Notes: generated from the letters alone by a model not told the origin. A stretch of DNA of 54,022 nt from Paludibacteraceae bacterium (GCA_028694215.1 JAQUTW010000012.1:1-54022); one strand, 5' to 3'; counted from the first letter of the stretch, positions 7,451-17,094 are shown. Translations and numbers: made by a program.

Positions 7451-8592
7451 AATTGCTTTATTGTATTCCGGCATTGTATAATACTGGTGGAATGGAACGT
7501 GTATTGACAGAAAAGGTAAATTTTTTGGCAGCTTTGCCGAATTATGATATTACTATTGTTACTACAGACCATAAAGCAGGTCAGCCTATTCGATTCCCAT
7601 TGGATAAAAAAATTCAGTTAATACATTTACAACTAAATTATGCTGATCATTTTGCATATCCACTTCTAAAAAAATATATTGTTCACACTCAAAAACAACG
7701 TCTTTACAAGAAACGCCTACAGCAGTTGATTAATGAGTTGGATATAGATATTTGTATTTCGCTGTGTGGTAAAGAAATAGACTTTCTGGGAGATTTGAAT
7801 GTGTCATGTAAGAAAATGGCAGAGATACATTTCGCTATGAATAATCGTGCTTGTTTTTTAGATGCACGTCATAGCGGCTTTTTGTGGAAATGGATAGGAA
7901 AAACGCGTACACGTCAATTGATACGGGCGGTAAAAAAAATAGATAAATTGGTGGTTTTAACCGATATAGATAAAAAACAATGGCAAAATCAAGGCTGTGT
8001 CAATGTACTTACCATTCATAATCCCAATCCTTTACATTCTCCGATTCAAAGTACTTTGGAGCAAACACGTGTTATAACCATTGGTCGTTTGGAACCTCAA
8101 AAAGGATATGATATGTTAATAGATGCTTGGCGACTGGTTGTTGTAAAATTTCCGGAATGGACGTTATCTATTTATGGAAGCGGTCAGGATTATAATTTAT
8201 TGCGTCAGCAGATTAAATGTAATCAGTTGGAAAAGAGTATTTCGCTACATGGTACCACCAATAATATTGAAGCTGAATATAGTACAAGTTCAATTTTAGT
8301 GATGAGCTCGCGTTACGAAGGTTTGCCAATGTCTTTGATAGAAGGAATGTCGTGTGGGTTACCGGTGGTTGCGTTCGATTGTGAACAAGGTCCACGCGAA
8401 TTGATAACTAATGGTATGAATGGATTTTTGGTTCCGCTCAATGATCTTACTGCATTGGCCGATAAATTATGTTGTTTGATGGAAAATTTTGAACTTCGCA
8501 AAAAATTGGGTAATAATGCGCATGAATATTCAAAACAGTTTAATACTGAAATTATTATGCAACAATGGATGCGTTTATTTGATGATTTATAG
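7447..8592 (+). CDS. Family 4 glycosyltransferase
   Basis: A 381-residue retaining GT-B glycosyltransferase. The N-terminal Rossmann half begins with KLLYCIPALYNTGGMERV, where the Gly-rich GGMERV contacts the acceptor or donor phosphate. The C-terminal half has TIGRLEPQKGYD near residue 215 and the E-x7-E donor-binding region SSRYEGLPMSLIEGMSCG near residue 285, typical of GT4 enzymes using nucleotide-activated hexoses. It overlaps the polymerase gene upstream by ATGA. Part of the surface-polysaccharide operon; specificity unknown. Confidence 0.92.
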   Translation: MKLLYCIPALYNTGGMERVLTEKVNFLAALPNYDITIVTTDHKAGQPIRFPLDKKIQLIHLQLNYADHFAYPLLKKYIVHTQKQRLYKKRLQQLINELDIDICISLCGKEIDFLGDLNVSCKKMAEIHFAMNNRACFLDARHSGFLWKWIGKTRTRQLIRAVKKIDKLVVLTDIDKKQWQNQGCVNVLTIHNPNPLHSPIQSTLEQTRVITIGRLEPQKGYDMLIDAWRLVVVKFPEWTLSIYGSGQDYNLLRQQIKCNQLEKSISLHGTTNNIEAEYSTSSILVMSSRYEGLPMSLIEGMSCGLPVVAFDCEQGPRELITNGMNGFLVPLNDLTALADKLCCLMENFELRKKLGNNAHEYSKQFNTEIIMQQWMRLFDDL

Positions 8593-8603
8593 TGTTTGTA
8601 ATC

Positions 8604-9692
8604 GTGAATGTGATTTTTGATAATATTATTTTTGCACTTCAGCGTTCCGGCGGAATTTCTATGGTGTGGTATGAACTGTTAAAGCGTTCTGTTGCAGATA
8701 CTTCTTTTTCAAAATTATACCTTGAATATGCCAATGAAAATATCTTTTATCAACAATTGGCATTGCCTACAGAACAGTGTTTATTGTTAAAGAATCGAAT
8801 TTGTGTGGAACGTTATTTGTCGCCACATATTCAATCTGTTTTCTCAGAAGCGGTTTTTCATTCCGGATATTTTCGCATTCTGCCTCAAAAGGGTATAAAA
8901 AACATTACCACCATACATGATTTTACTTATACCTATTATCGGCATGGACTTGCAAAGTCTGTACATTTATGGCAGGAACGTTATGCGATGGAGAAATCAG
9001 CAGGAATTATTTGTGTATCGGAACACACCCGAAAAGATTTGTTGAAACTGTATCCGTTTGTTGATGAAAAAAAGGTAACTGTGATTCCTAATGGAGTAGA
9101 TGAACGTTTCCATCCGCTTGCTTCCAATGATATATTAAAACTGTTGATCCCTTTTGAAAGGGGAAGTTATTTACTTTATGTGGGGAACCGAAAGGTACAA
9201 TATAAAAATTTTAGTATTGCAGTTGAGGTGGCAAAAACAACAAAATTGCCATTGGTTATTGTTGGTTCGCCATTGTCTGAAAAAGAAAGGAATCAATTAA
9301 CAACAGTTTTGGGAATTGCTAATTATGCTATGGTTGCAGATGCTTCAGTAGAAGATTTAAACAAAATTTATAATGGTGCTTTTTGTTTGTTATACCCATC
9401 ATTATACGAAGGTTTTGGTATTCCAATAGTGGAAGCGCAAAAGGCGGGCTGTCCGGTTGTGGCACTTAATGTGTCTTCTATACCGGAAGTGGCTGGTGAT
9501 GGTGCTATTCTTATTGATTGCCATAAAAAGAATTTTGAGAATGAAATGTCTGAGGCTGTTCAAAGTGTAAAAAATGGTCAGTTTGACAGTGTCAATTTGA
9601 TACAGCGTGGAATAATTAATTCTCATCGTTTTAGTTGGGATAAAACGTATAAGGAAACAATTGAGTTTTATAAAAAAATAGAAAGGGAATAA
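8604..9692 (+). CDS. Family 4 glycosyltransferase (mannosyltransferase-like)
   Basis: A GT4 enzyme of 362 residues from the GTG chosen here. An earlier in-frame GTG at 8592 overlaps the previous stop, but relatives begin with a short strand followed directly by FDNxxFxLQxxGGIS, which this protein has from 8604 (NVIFDNIIFALQRSGGIS), so I prefer the later start. C-terminal features are YVGNRKVQYKN near residue 195 and the donor site SLYEGFGIPIVEAQKAGCPV near residue 268. The length and pattern resemble mannosyltransferases of O-antigen clusters, but the sugar cannot be fixed. It is followed by a 65-base gap, the largest in this operon. Confidence 0.88.
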   Translation: MNVIFDNIIFALQRSGGISMVWYELLKRSVADTSFSKLYLEYANENIFYQQLALPTEQCLLLKNRICVERYLSPHIQSVFSEAVFHSGYFRILPQKGIKNITTIHDFTYTYYRHGLAKSVHLWQERYAMEKSAGIICVSEHTRKDLLKLYPFVDEKKVTVIPNGVDERFHPLASNDILKLLIPFERGSYLLYVGNRKVQYKNFSIAVEVAKTTKLPLVIVGSPLSEKERNQLTTVLGIANYAMVADASVEDLNKIYNGAFCLLYPSLYEGFGIPIVEAQKAGCPVVALNVSSIPEVAGDGAILIDCHKKNFENEMSEAVQSVKNGQFDSVNLIQRGIINSHRFSWDKTYKETIEFYKKIERE

Positions 9693-9757
9693 AATTAATA
9701 AAACAGCATACTAAAATTAGTGTGTAAACGTTAGTTTGAAGATATATTGTCCACTAA

Positions 9758-10504
9758 ATGAAAGTTTCAATTATTACAGTAACGTATAATAGCGCGCAAA
9801 CTTTAGCGCGTACAATGGATAGCATTGCTCGTCAAACTTATCCTGATATTGAACATATTATAGTGGATGGATTATCTACCGATGGCACTTCAGAGATTAT
9901 TAAACAACATCAAGACAAGGTTGCCTATTTCGTTTCGGAGCCGGACAGAGGGATTTATGATGCTATTAACAAAGGTTTGGATAAAGCGACAGGCGATATT
10001 ATAGGCTTGCTCAATTCTGACGATGTATTGGCTGATAATCGTGTTATTGAACATATAGTCAAACGTTTTCAGCACAAACGATGTGATGTGGTATATGGTA
10101 ATTTAATTTATCAGTCACAATATCCTGAAAAAAACAAGGTGTTTCGTCATTGGAAAAGTAATTATTTTGACCCTAAGTGTTTGAAATATGGCTGGATGCC
10201 TCCTCATCCAACGCTCTATTGCAGAAAAAAAGTGTATGATGAAGTAGGTCATTTTGATACTCATTTTCGCATATCTGCTGATTATGATTTTGTTTTGCGT
10301 GTATTTAGTAATTTAGATTATAAAAAATCATATTTGCCGGCAGTGTTGGTTCGAATGAGTATTGGTGGCGTTAGCAATGGTAGTTTGAAAAATATCATAT
10401 GCAAAACCAAAGAAGATTATCAAGTGTTGAAAAAAAATCACATTGGTTCTATATTTACCATTGTTTGCAAAAATGTCAGAAAATTGATGCAATTTATACG
10501 GTAA
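9758..10504 (+). CDS. Family 2 glycosyltransferase (WcaA-like)
   Basis: A 248-residue GT-A enzyme. Motifs are VSIITVTYNSAQTL at the start, the acidic nucleotide-binding IIVDGLSTDGT near residue 38, and LLNSDDVLAD (DxD equivalent) near residue 87; the acceptor-side block ISADYDFVLR lies near residue 170. These match short colanic-acid and O-antigen type transferases. It sits 65 bases after the previous gene and 10 bases before the next in the same direction. Likely cytoplasmic, membrane-peripheral. Sugar specificity unknown. Confidence 0.92.
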   Translation: MKVSIITVTYNSAQTLARTMDSIARQTYPDIEHIIVDGLSTDGTSEIIKQHQDKVAYFVSEPDRGIYDAINKGLDKATGDIIGLLNSDDVLADNRVIEHIVKRFQHKRCDVVYGNLIYQSQYPEKNKVFRHWKSNYFDPKCLKYGWMPPHPTLYCRKKVYDEVGHFDTHFRISADYDFVLRVFSNLDYKKSYLPAVLVRMSIGGVSNGSLKNIICKTKEDYQVLKKNHIGSIFTIVCKNVRKLMQFIR

Positions 10505-10514
10505 TGTCTTTCGT

Positions 10515-11321
10515 ATGCTAAATGTTTCCGTCGTTTTATATAATACTTGTTTTGGCGAGGTAGAGGCACTGGTTGCTACTTTGCGCCAATGCTCTTTGGT
10601 GAAAGACATTTTTTTGTTGGACAATTCTCCTCAGCCGGATTCACGGTTTCATACTTTGCCGTCCACATATATATATAATAACCAAAATTTAGGTTACGGC
10701 ACTGCTCATAACATTGCTTTACGTGAAAGTATAGAAAATCAAATTCCGTTTCATTTGGTGCTGAATGCCGATATTCAATTTGAGCCGAAAATATTGGAAG
10801 AACTTATCACTTTTTTACAACAGAATGAAGATGTGGGTTCTGCGATGCCAAAAGTTTTTTATCCGAACGGAAAAATTCAGTATCTTTGTAAATTGTTGCC
10901 CACTCCGTTGGATTTGTTTGGAAGACGTTTTTTGCCCGAAGGAATAATGCGGGAACGTATGGAACGTTTTGAATTACATTTCTCAGGTTACAATCGAATA
11001 ATAAATGTGCCATATTTGTCGGGGTGTTTTATGTTGTTGCGTACAGAGGCGTTGAAGAAAGTTGGCTTGTTTGATGAACGTTTTTTTATGTATCCTGAAG
11101 ACATGGATTTGACAAGACGTCTCCACAAAGTTTACAAAACGTGCTTTTATCCGAATGTATCTGTGGTGCATGCCCACGCACAAGGTTCGTATAAAAATAG
11201 AAAATTGCTGTGGATACATTTGGTTAATGTGGCGAAATATTTCAATAAGTGGGGTTGGTTTTACGACAAAGAACGAATATTATTTAATCAAGAAACGATT
11301 AATTCTATAAAAAATAGTTGA
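10515..11321 (+). CDS. Family 2 glycosyltransferase (rhamnosyltransferase-like)
   Basis: A 268-residue GT2 enzyme of the WbbL/rhamnosyltransferase type: VSVVLYNTCFGE at the N-terminus, the stretch NNQNLGYGTAHN near residue 58 in place of the more usual NxGFxxGxN, NADIQFEP as the metal-binding motif near residue 83, and the late block FMYPEDMDLTRR near residue 193. These are hallmarks of transferases that often use dTDP-rhamnose, but neighbours include no rml genes, so the donor is open. The stop overlaps the marC region by a few bases only. Last dedicated glycosyltransferase of this cluster. Confidence 0.9.
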   Translation: MLNVSVVLYNTCFGEVEALVATLRQCSLVKDIFLLDNSPQPDSRFHTLPSTYIYNNQNLGYGTAHNIALRESIENQIPFHLVLNADIQFEPKILEELITFLQQNEDVGSAMPKVFYPNGKIQYLCKLLPTPLDLFGRRFLPEGIMRERMERFELHFSGYNRIINVPYLSGCFMLLRTEALKKVGLFDERFFMYPEDMDLTRRLHKVYKTCFYPNVSVVHAHAQGSYKNRKLLWIHLVNVAKYFNKWGWFYDKERILFNQETINSIKNS

Positions 11322-11323
11322 GT

Positions 11324-11902
11324 ATGAATCTAAGTTTAATGCAGATTGCAAGTGCGTTTATCGTACTTTTTGCTATTATTGATATTTTAGGGTCAATTCC
11401 TATTATTCTCAGTTTCCAGAAAAAAGGAGAGCAGGTTTATCCATTGCGAACAACGATTGTAGCTTTGTCTATTATGTTGCTTTTTTTGTTTGCCGGCGAT
11501 TGGATTCTGCAACTTTTCAATGTGGATATCAAGTCGTTTGCTGTTGCCGGTTCATTAGTTATTTTCATTATGGCTTTGGAGATGGTTTTGGATGTGGAGA
11601 TTTTTAAAAATAAAGGACCGGAAGGCAGTTCGTCTATTGTGCCTTTGGCTTTTCCGCTGGTAGCCGGACCGGGGTCGTTTACAGCGTTATTGTCATTACG
11701 TGCCGAATATGCAACAATTAACATCATTATCGCTTTGGTTTTAAACTTGTGTTTTGTGTTCTTTGTGTTGAAATCGACCAATAAAATTGAACGCATATTA
11801 GGCGAAGGCGGTATTTACATTATGCGTAAGTTTTTTGGAATTATTTTATTGGCAATTGCAGTCAAGTTGTTTGTTACCAATATTCATTCTTTGCTTGGTT
11901 GA
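11324..11902 (+). CDS. MarC family (UPF0056) membrane protein
   Basis: A 192-residue protein with about six membrane segments. Family marks are the N-terminal FIVLFAIIDILGSIPIILS and the central PLAFPLVAGPGS, which match MarC/UPF0056 integral membrane proteins. The family was once linked to multiple antibiotic resistance but its function is unknown; it may be a transporter. ATG at 11324 is used rather than a TTG two codons upstream. It follows the glycosyltransferase stop by two bases and its own stop overlaps the next start as TGATG, so it is in the same transcript, without an evident role in polysaccharide synthesis. Confidence 0.9.
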   Translation: MNLSLMQIASAFIVLFAIIDILGSIPIILSFQKKGEQVYPLRTTIVALSIMLLFLFAGDWILQLFNVDIKSFAVAGSLVIFIMALEMVLDVEIFKNKGPEGSSSIVPLAFPLVAGPGSFTALLSLRAEYATINIIIALVLNLCFVFFVLKSTNKIERILGEGGIYIMRKFFGIILLAIAVKLFVTNIHSLLG

Positions 11903-12546
11903 TGAATGATGCGCCGAGCATATTGCTTCCTCCTGCTTATTTGGCTCCTATTAATTATTACGCCTGTTTGCTTCATTTTCATGTAGAAATAGAGCAATTT
12001 GCCAATTATTCTCGTCGAACATATTTTAATCGATGCCGCATTGCAACTGCTAATGGTGCAATTGATTTGTCCATTCCGGTAGAAAAGATGGCAGATAAAA
12101 CACTCGTTCGTGATGTTCGAATTTCTGACGATAATAATTGGCAAATAACACATTGGAGAGCTATTGAATCAGCGTATTCTTCTTCGCCTTTTTTTGAGTT
12201 TTATCAGGATGATTTACGCCCCTTTTATACTAAAAAATACCTGTTTTTGTTTGATTTTGACAGGGAATTGCAGCAGACAATTTTGAATTTGATAGGTTTG
12301 CCCTATGACATCACCTATAGCGTGGATTACAAAAAAAATGTTGAATCAGGCATAATTGACAGTCGAGAAATGATACACCCTAAAGAAAATAATGTAACTT
12401 TGCAAAAGTATTTCAATTTGATACAATATTATCAAGTTTTTGAACAAAAGCATGGTTTTTTGCCGGGTTTAAGTATCATTGATTTACTTTTCAATATGGG
12501 TAATGAAACCCGCCTAATTTTGGGAAATAGTTTAAAAACAATATAA
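11902..12546 (+). CDS. WbqC family protein
   Basis: A 214-residue protein matching the WbqC-like family found in or beside O-antigen loci: an N-terminal LLPPAYLAPINYY, the RTYFNRCRIATANG block near residue 38 and the PFFEFYQDDLRPFY block near residue 95. Members are suspected transferases acting in surface glycan or lipid modification, but biochemical proof is thin. Start ATG at 11902 overlaps the marC stop (TGATG); a TTG one codon upstream is ignored. Two bases separate its stop from ilvE. The position at the end of the polysaccharide cluster fits the family's usual context. Confidence 0.85.
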   Translation: MNDAPSILLPPAYLAPINYYACLLHFHVEIEQFANYSRRTYFNRCRIATANGAIDLSIPVEKMADKTLVRDVRISDDNNWQITHWRAIESAYSSSPFFEFYQDDLRPFYTKKYLFLFDFDRELQQTILNLIGLPYDITYSVDYKKNVESGIIDSREMIHPKENNVTLQKYFNLIQYYQVFEQKHGFLPGLSIIDLLFNMGNETRLILGNSLKTI

Positions 12547-12548
12547 TC

Positions 12549-13568
12549 ATGGAAAAAATTGATTGGAAAAATTTATCATTCGGTTATATGAAAACCGATT
12601 ATAATGTTCGATGTGCCTACAAAGACGGTAAATGGGGTGAGTTAGAGACGACAGACAGTGAATTTTTGAATTTACATATGGCTGCGACTTGTTTGCACTA
12701 TGGTCAGGAAGCTTTTGAAGGTTTGAAAGCCTTTCGTGGCGTAGATGGCAAAATAAGAATCTTTCGCTTAGATGAAAATGCACACCGTTTGTCTTCTTCG
12801 TGTCACGGAATTATGATGGCAGAATTTCCGATAGAGAAATTCAGGGAAGCAATACTTAAAGTTGTCAAAATGAACGAACGTTTTGTTCCGCCTTATGAAA
12901 GCGGTGCATCGTTGTATATTCGTCCACTTCTCATTGGAACAGGTGCTCAAGTTGGTGTCCATCCTGCCAACGAATATCTTTTTATTGTGTTTGTAACGCC
13001 TGTTGGCCCTTATTTTAAAGGCGGGTTCTCAACCAATCCTTATGTTATTATTCGTAATTTTGACCGTTCGGCTCCACTGGGAACCGGTATTTACAAGGTT
13101 GGCGGCAATTATGCTGCAAGTTTGCTTGCCAATAAAAAAGCTCATGATTTAGGTTACTCTTGCGAATTTTATCTTGATGCAAAAGAGAAAAAATATATTG
13201 ATGAAGCAGGAGCAGCCAACTTTTTTGGCATAAAAAACAATACGTATATTACGCCTTTATCTACATCTATTTTGCCTTCCATTACAAATAAAAGTTTGAT
13301 GACATTAGCAGAAGATTTAGGAATGAAAGTAGAACGTAGAGCAATTCCTATTGAAGAATTAGAAACTTTTGAAGAAGCAGGCGCTTGCGGTACGGCTGCG
13401 GTTATCAGCCCTATTGAGCGCATTGACGATTTGGACGAAAATAAATCGTATGTTTTCTCCAAAGATGGTAAACCGGGTGTTATGTGTGAAAAATTATACA
13501 ACAAACTTCGCGGCATTCAGTTGGGAGAAGAAGAGGATAAACACGGCTGGATTACTATTGTAGAATAA
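12549..13568 (+). CDS. ilvE: Branched-chain amino acid aminotransferase
   Basis: A 339-residue class IV (PLP-dependent) aminotransferase catalysing the last step in valine, leucine and isoleucine synthesis, and the first in their breakdown, with glutamate/2-oxoglutarate as partner. The PLP lysine is Lys183 in YKVGGNYAAS; FEGLKAFR (about 56-63), LYIRPLL (about 122-128) and the late EAGAANFFG motif are diagnostic. Size fits the larger branched-chain type common in Bacteroidota. It starts just after the WbqC gene, so it may be cotranscribed with the polysaccharide operon, and converges on nadA with 22 bases between stops. No ilv biosynthesis genes are near. Confidence 0.95.
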   Translation: MEKIDWKNLSFGYMKTDYNVRCAYKDGKWGELETTDSEFLNLHMAATCLHYGQEAFEGLKAFRGVDGKIRIFRLDENAHRLSSSCHGIMMAEFPIEKFREAILKVVKMNERFVPPYESGASLYIRPLLIGTGAQVGVHPANEYLFIVFVTPVGPYFKGGFSTNPYVIIRNFDRSAPLGTGIYKVGGNYAASLLANKKAHDLGYSCEFYLDAKEKKYIDEAGAANFFGIKNNTYITPLSTSILPSITNKSLMTLAEDLGMKVERRAIPIEELETFEEAGACGTAAVISPIERIDDLDENKSYVFSKDGKPGVMCEKLYNKLRGIQLGEEEDKHGWITIVE

Positions 13569-13590
13569 TCTTTTGTAATAGAAATAAAGG

Positions 13591-14520
13591 CTATTTGCTC
13601 ATTTCCAACATTTTAAGGATAGGGCGAATAGCTTTTTTTTGTGTTTCTGCGTCAATAAGAATCTCAGGCGTTTCGTTTTTCAAACAATTATATAATTTTT
13701 TTAATGTATTGATTTTCATGTAATTACATTCGTTGCAACCACAGGTGCTGTCTATTGGCGGAATTGGAATAAAGTGTTTATTGGGACTCTTCTTCTGCAT
13801 TTCGTGCAAAATACCACTTTCTGTTGCAATAAGAAATTCTTGTGCATTATTTTGCTGTGTATAGAGTAGTAATGCTTGTGTAGATCCAACTACATCTGCC
13901 ATTGCCAAAATTGGAGTTTTACATTCGGGATGTGCTAAAATCTTGGCGTTGGGGTATTGCTTTTTCAGTTCAATCAATTTTTCGAGTGAAAATTGCTCGT
14001 GTACGTGGCAACCGCCGTTCCACAAAACCATCTTACGACTGGTTACACTATTGATATAGTTTCCGAGATTTTTATCGGGTCCGAAAATAATTTTTGCATC
14101 TTGGGGTAGTTGATCTATAATTTTTCGGGCATTGGAAGAAGTAACAACAACGTCTGTAAGTGCTTTAACGTTTGCCGTAGTATTGACGTATGAAACTACT
14201 GTATGGTCGGGGTGTTGTTGTATAAATTTTTCAAACGCGTCGGCAGGGCAACTATCTGCCAATGAGCAGCCGGCATTTAAGTCTGGAACAAACACTTTTT
14301 TTTCGGGCGAAAGAATTTTGGCTGTTTCTCCCATAAAATGCACGCCGCAAACTACAATCATATCCGCATTCGTTTTTGTTGCCCATTGTGCCAAAGCCAA
14401 ACTGTCACCGATAACATCTGCAATATCCTGTATGTCGTTATTTTGATAGTAATGCGCCATGATGACGGCATTTTTCTCTTTTTTAAGTGTGTTTATTTTT
14501 TCTATTAATTCGCTGTTCAT
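13591..14520 (-). CDS. nadA: Quinolinate synthase A
   Basis: A 309-residue enzyme that condenses iminoaspartate and dihydroxyacetone phosphate to quinolinate in NAD synthesis, using a [4Fe-4S] cluster. Candidate cluster cysteines are Cys85 in NAGCSLADSC, Cys171 in GGCHVHE, and one from the CGCNECNYM motif (Cys262 or Cys265); the N-terminal AHYYQ and the SYVNTTA strand are also typical. nadB and nadC are not adjacent. It follows the patatin gene on the same strand by 20 bases and is probably cotranscribed with it and the GH13 gene. Identification is secure. Confidence 0.97.
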   Translation of the reverse strand: MNSELIEKINTLKKEKNAVIMAHYYQNNDIQDIADVIGDSLALAQWATKTNADMIVVCGVHFMGETAKILSPEKKVFVPDLNAGCSLADSCPADAFEKFIQQHPDHTVVSYVNTTANVKALTDVVVTSSNARKIIDQLPQDAKIIFGPDKNLGNYINSVTSRKMVLWNGGCHVHEQFSLEKLIELKKQYPNAKILAHPECKTPILAMADVVGSTQALLLYTQQNNAQEFLIATESGILHEMQKKSPNKHFIPIPPIDSTCGCNECNYMKINTLKKLYNCLKNETPEILIDAETQKKAIRPILKMLEMSK

Positions 14521-14540
14521 AATAACTGCGTTTTTGGATT

Positions 14541-15416
14541 TTATTTTTTGTCGCGTTTACAAGTGGCAACCATTTCCGGATGAGCTTTGATATAGTCCAT
14601 CATGGTTTTATAGCCATATTGGTAAATTTCGAGATATTTGTTAAATTGTCCTCCGTTGTAATTACGGATTGCATCCGATTCGACTAAGTAATCGCACATT
14701 TTTCTTCCGTTGATGGAGTTTTGGTGTTGTGCTGCGCGAACAGTACGTGTCAATACGTCGCGAATATTTTTCAATTCAAGTTTTGGGATATATGGTACTA
14801 CATCTACGCCGATAAGTATGTCGCATTTGTTTCTGATGGCTTGTGATGGAATGTTATTGAGTACGCCACCATCAACATACTGAACGCCATCAATAACTTC
14901 TACTGAAAATACGCCGGGAATGGAAGCAGAAGCTGCTACATATTCTTTCAGGTTATCACCATGCCCTACAATCTTATAAATACCCTCATCTAAATTTGTT
15001 ACACAAGTGTAATAGTGTAATTTCAAACTGTCAAAATTGTTATGTGGCATTAGTTCCGAGAACAGCGTTTTGACGGCATCATGAGTGGATAATCCTAAAT
15101 CGGCAAAACCTTTGTAGCTGTCTATGAGCCCAATTGTTTTATCCATTTTTCTATCCTGTATTAGTTTGAGCATTTCGGCTGGTTTTATTCCATCGGCATA
15201 CAAAGCGCCAATAATGGCACCCATGCTTGTTCCTGCAATATATTCAGGATAAATATCATGTTCCTCTAATGCCTGTATGGCACCAATATGAGCATAACCC
15301 AATGCTCCACCGCCACTCAAGACAAGCCCGATTTTTTTGTGTCGTTCGGCAGAAGCTCCAAAAATAGTCAGACCGCATAAAAATAAAACGAATAAAATGT
15401 TTCTTTTTTGTATCAT
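14541..15416 (-). CDS. Patatin-like phospholipase (copy A)
   Basis: A secreted 291-residue patatin. It starts with a Sec signal peptide (ILFVLFLCGLTIFGASA), followed by the oxyanion-hole motif SGGGALGY (34-41), the nucleophile elbow GTSMG (62-66, Ser64) and the catalytic Asp in VDGG (Asp182): a complete Ser-Asp dyad, predicting lipid acyl hydrolase activity in the periplasm or outside. It lacks the beta-barrel of PlpD-type autotransporters. I use ATG 15416; a TTG three codons upstream is unlikely. A close paralogue lies at 21237-22094. The gene sits in a minus-strand run with the GH13 gene upstream and nadA downstream. Confidence 0.92.
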   Translation of the reverse strand: MIQKRNILFVLFLCGLTIFGASAERHKKIGLVLSGGGALGYAHIGAIQALEEHDIYPEYIAGTSMGAIIGALYADGIKPAEMLKLIQDRKMDKTIGLIDSYKGFADLGLSTHDAVKTLFSELMPHNNFDSLKLHYYTCVTNLDEGIYKIVGHGDNLKEYVAASASIPGVFSVEVIDGVQYVDGGVLNNIPSQAIRNKCDILIGVDVVPYIPKLELKNIRDVLTRTVRAAQHQNSINGRKMCDYLVESDAIRNYNGGQFNKYLEIYQYGYKTMMDYIKAHPEMVATCKRDKK

Positions 15417-15426
15417 AATATTCAAA

Positions 15427-17094
15427 TTAGAAGTTGTTAAATTTTAAGATAATTCCATTATTACCTTCTACTAAACAGTTGAATGCTATATTGGGAGATA
15501 ATTGATATACAGATTTTTTGCCTGTCAGTAAATCAGTGGTGTGTAGCTTTTTGCTTTCCTGTAAATGCAAGAAATCAAAAGCGTGCTGACCAATATTTAA
15601 TTTAATATTAGCTGTATTTTTGTCGAAATTGGCAATTATCAAAATGGTTTCTTTGTCGGCTTTACGAATCCATGAAAAATATTTAGACGTATTGTAATTC
15701 GGATTTTTAAGATTCATCCATGTTAAATCGTACATCACGCCTTCGTTAACAGCTTTTTCCGATAGTTTTATGTTTAAAACTTTTTTATAAAAACAGCGTA
15801 AATCCAGTTCTTCTTTTGTGAGTAGCTTTGCGTTAAATTTGCCATTGTTTGTCCAACGTTTGATGGTGTCCACTGTCCAATAGTCAAAAATGGTTGTGCG
15901 TCCGTCCAACCCGCTGAAACCTTCTTCTTCCATGCCTTTTTCTCCCAATTCTTGTCCGCAGTAAATCATTGTCGGACAATTTGATAGCAGAGCAGAAACT
16001 AATATAGCCGGTTTCCCTTTTGTGGCATCATTGGCAAAAAATGTTGAAGCAATTCGTTGCTCGTCATGATTTTCGAGAAAATTAAGCATATGGTTTTGAA
16101 TATCCGATACGTTTTGCCATTGTTGTGTAATGTTTGAAGCCGGTTCATTGTTACATATCACATTGCGTAAGGTATCGTACCTTCCGACCTTGTCGTATAG
16201 GTAATCGAAATCACCTTGAAAAATATAATCACGATAACGGTCGGGATTATACACTTCGGCAATGAAAATAATATATGGAAACGATTTTTTGATTTGTGGA
16301 ATTGCCCAATGCCAAAATTCCACAGGCACCATTTCTGCCATATCACAACGAAAACCATCTACTTTTTTGTCAGCCCAGAACAACAGAATATCCCTCATTT
16401 TAAACCAAGTGTCGGGAATCGGATTGAAATGACCGCTGCCATCTCCTCTGTAATCAACGCCATAATTAAGTTTAACAGTTTCGTACCAATCGGTAACGGA
16501 CGGCGATGGAGAAAAACAATCGTTACCGGTTGCTTTTGCAGGATTTTCCGAATAACCGTTTAATGGAAATTGTGGAGCAAATGGGGTGTTGGGGATATAA
16601 TAAAAATTGTTTTGTGGAGAAAAATGCCAGTCTGTACGGTCGTTTTCGCCTAAATCGGCAGTATCTTTTGGTTTTGATGTTGAATGGTATTGGCGTGCCA
16701 CATGGTTTGGAACAAAGTCGATAATGGCTTTCAAACCTATTTGGTGAGTGCGTGTTATCAACTCCTGAAATTCCTTCATTCTGTCAGAAATATTTTCTGC
16801 CAAATCGGGATCAACATCATAATAGTCGCGTATGGCATAGGGCGAACCGGCTTTCCCTTTGACAATGGCACTGTGGTTGGCTTTTATAGTGTATTGAGGA
16901 TAACCGGTTTGTGAGGCATGACTGATAATTCCTGTGAACCAGACATGTGTTACTCCCAATTCTTTGATGCTGTTTAATGCCCGTGTGGTTATTTGATTAA
17001 ATTTGCCGCAACCGTTTTCAGCAAGCGTTCCGTTGGGACGATTGGTAGCTTGAGTATTTCCAAATAAGCGGGTAAAAATTTGATAGATAACCAT
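15427..17094 (-). CDS. GH13 alpha-amylase family glycoside hydrolase
   Basis: A 555-residue GH13 (beta/alpha)8 enzyme acting on alpha-glucans. Conserved regions: DFVPNHV (region I), DGFRCDMAEMVP with the Asp nucleophile (region II), FIAEVY with the acid/base Glu (region III), and LENHDEQR with the third Asp (region IV). A C-terminal beta-domain is present. No signal peptide is seen, so it is probably cytoplasmic, for example in glycogen or maltooligosaccharide use; Bacteroidales often keep such enzymes outside sus loci. ATG 17094 is chosen because the open frame upstream overlaps a -7 promoter element (17114-17121). Ten bases separate it from the downstream patatin gene. Confidence 0.93.
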   Translation of the reverse strand: MVIYQIFTRLFGNTQATNRPNGTLAENGCGKFNQITTRALNSIKELGVTHVWFTGIISHASQTGYPQYTIKANHSAIVKGKAGSPYAIRDYYDVDPDLAENISDRMKEFQELITRTHQIGLKAIIDFVPNHVARQYHSTSKPKDTADLGENDRTDWHFSPQNNFYYIPNTPFAPQFPLNGYSENPAKATGNDCFSPSPSVTDWYETVKLNYGVDYRGDGSGHFNPIPDTWFKMRDILLFWADKKVDGFRCDMAEMVPVEFWHWAIPQIKKSFPYIIFIAEVYNPDRYRDYIFQGDFDYLYDKVGRYDTLRNVICNNEPASNITQQWQNVSDIQNHMLNFLENHDEQRIASTFFANDATKGKPAILVSALLSNCPTMIYCGQELGEKGMEEEGFSGLDGRTTIFDYWTVDTIKRWTNNGKFNAKLLTKEELDLRCFYKKVLNIKLSEKAVNEGVMYDLTWMNLKNPNYNTSKYFSWIRKADKETILIIANFDKNTANIKLNIGQHAFDFLHLQESKKLHTTDLLTGKKSVYQLSPNIAFNCLVEGNNGIILKFNNF

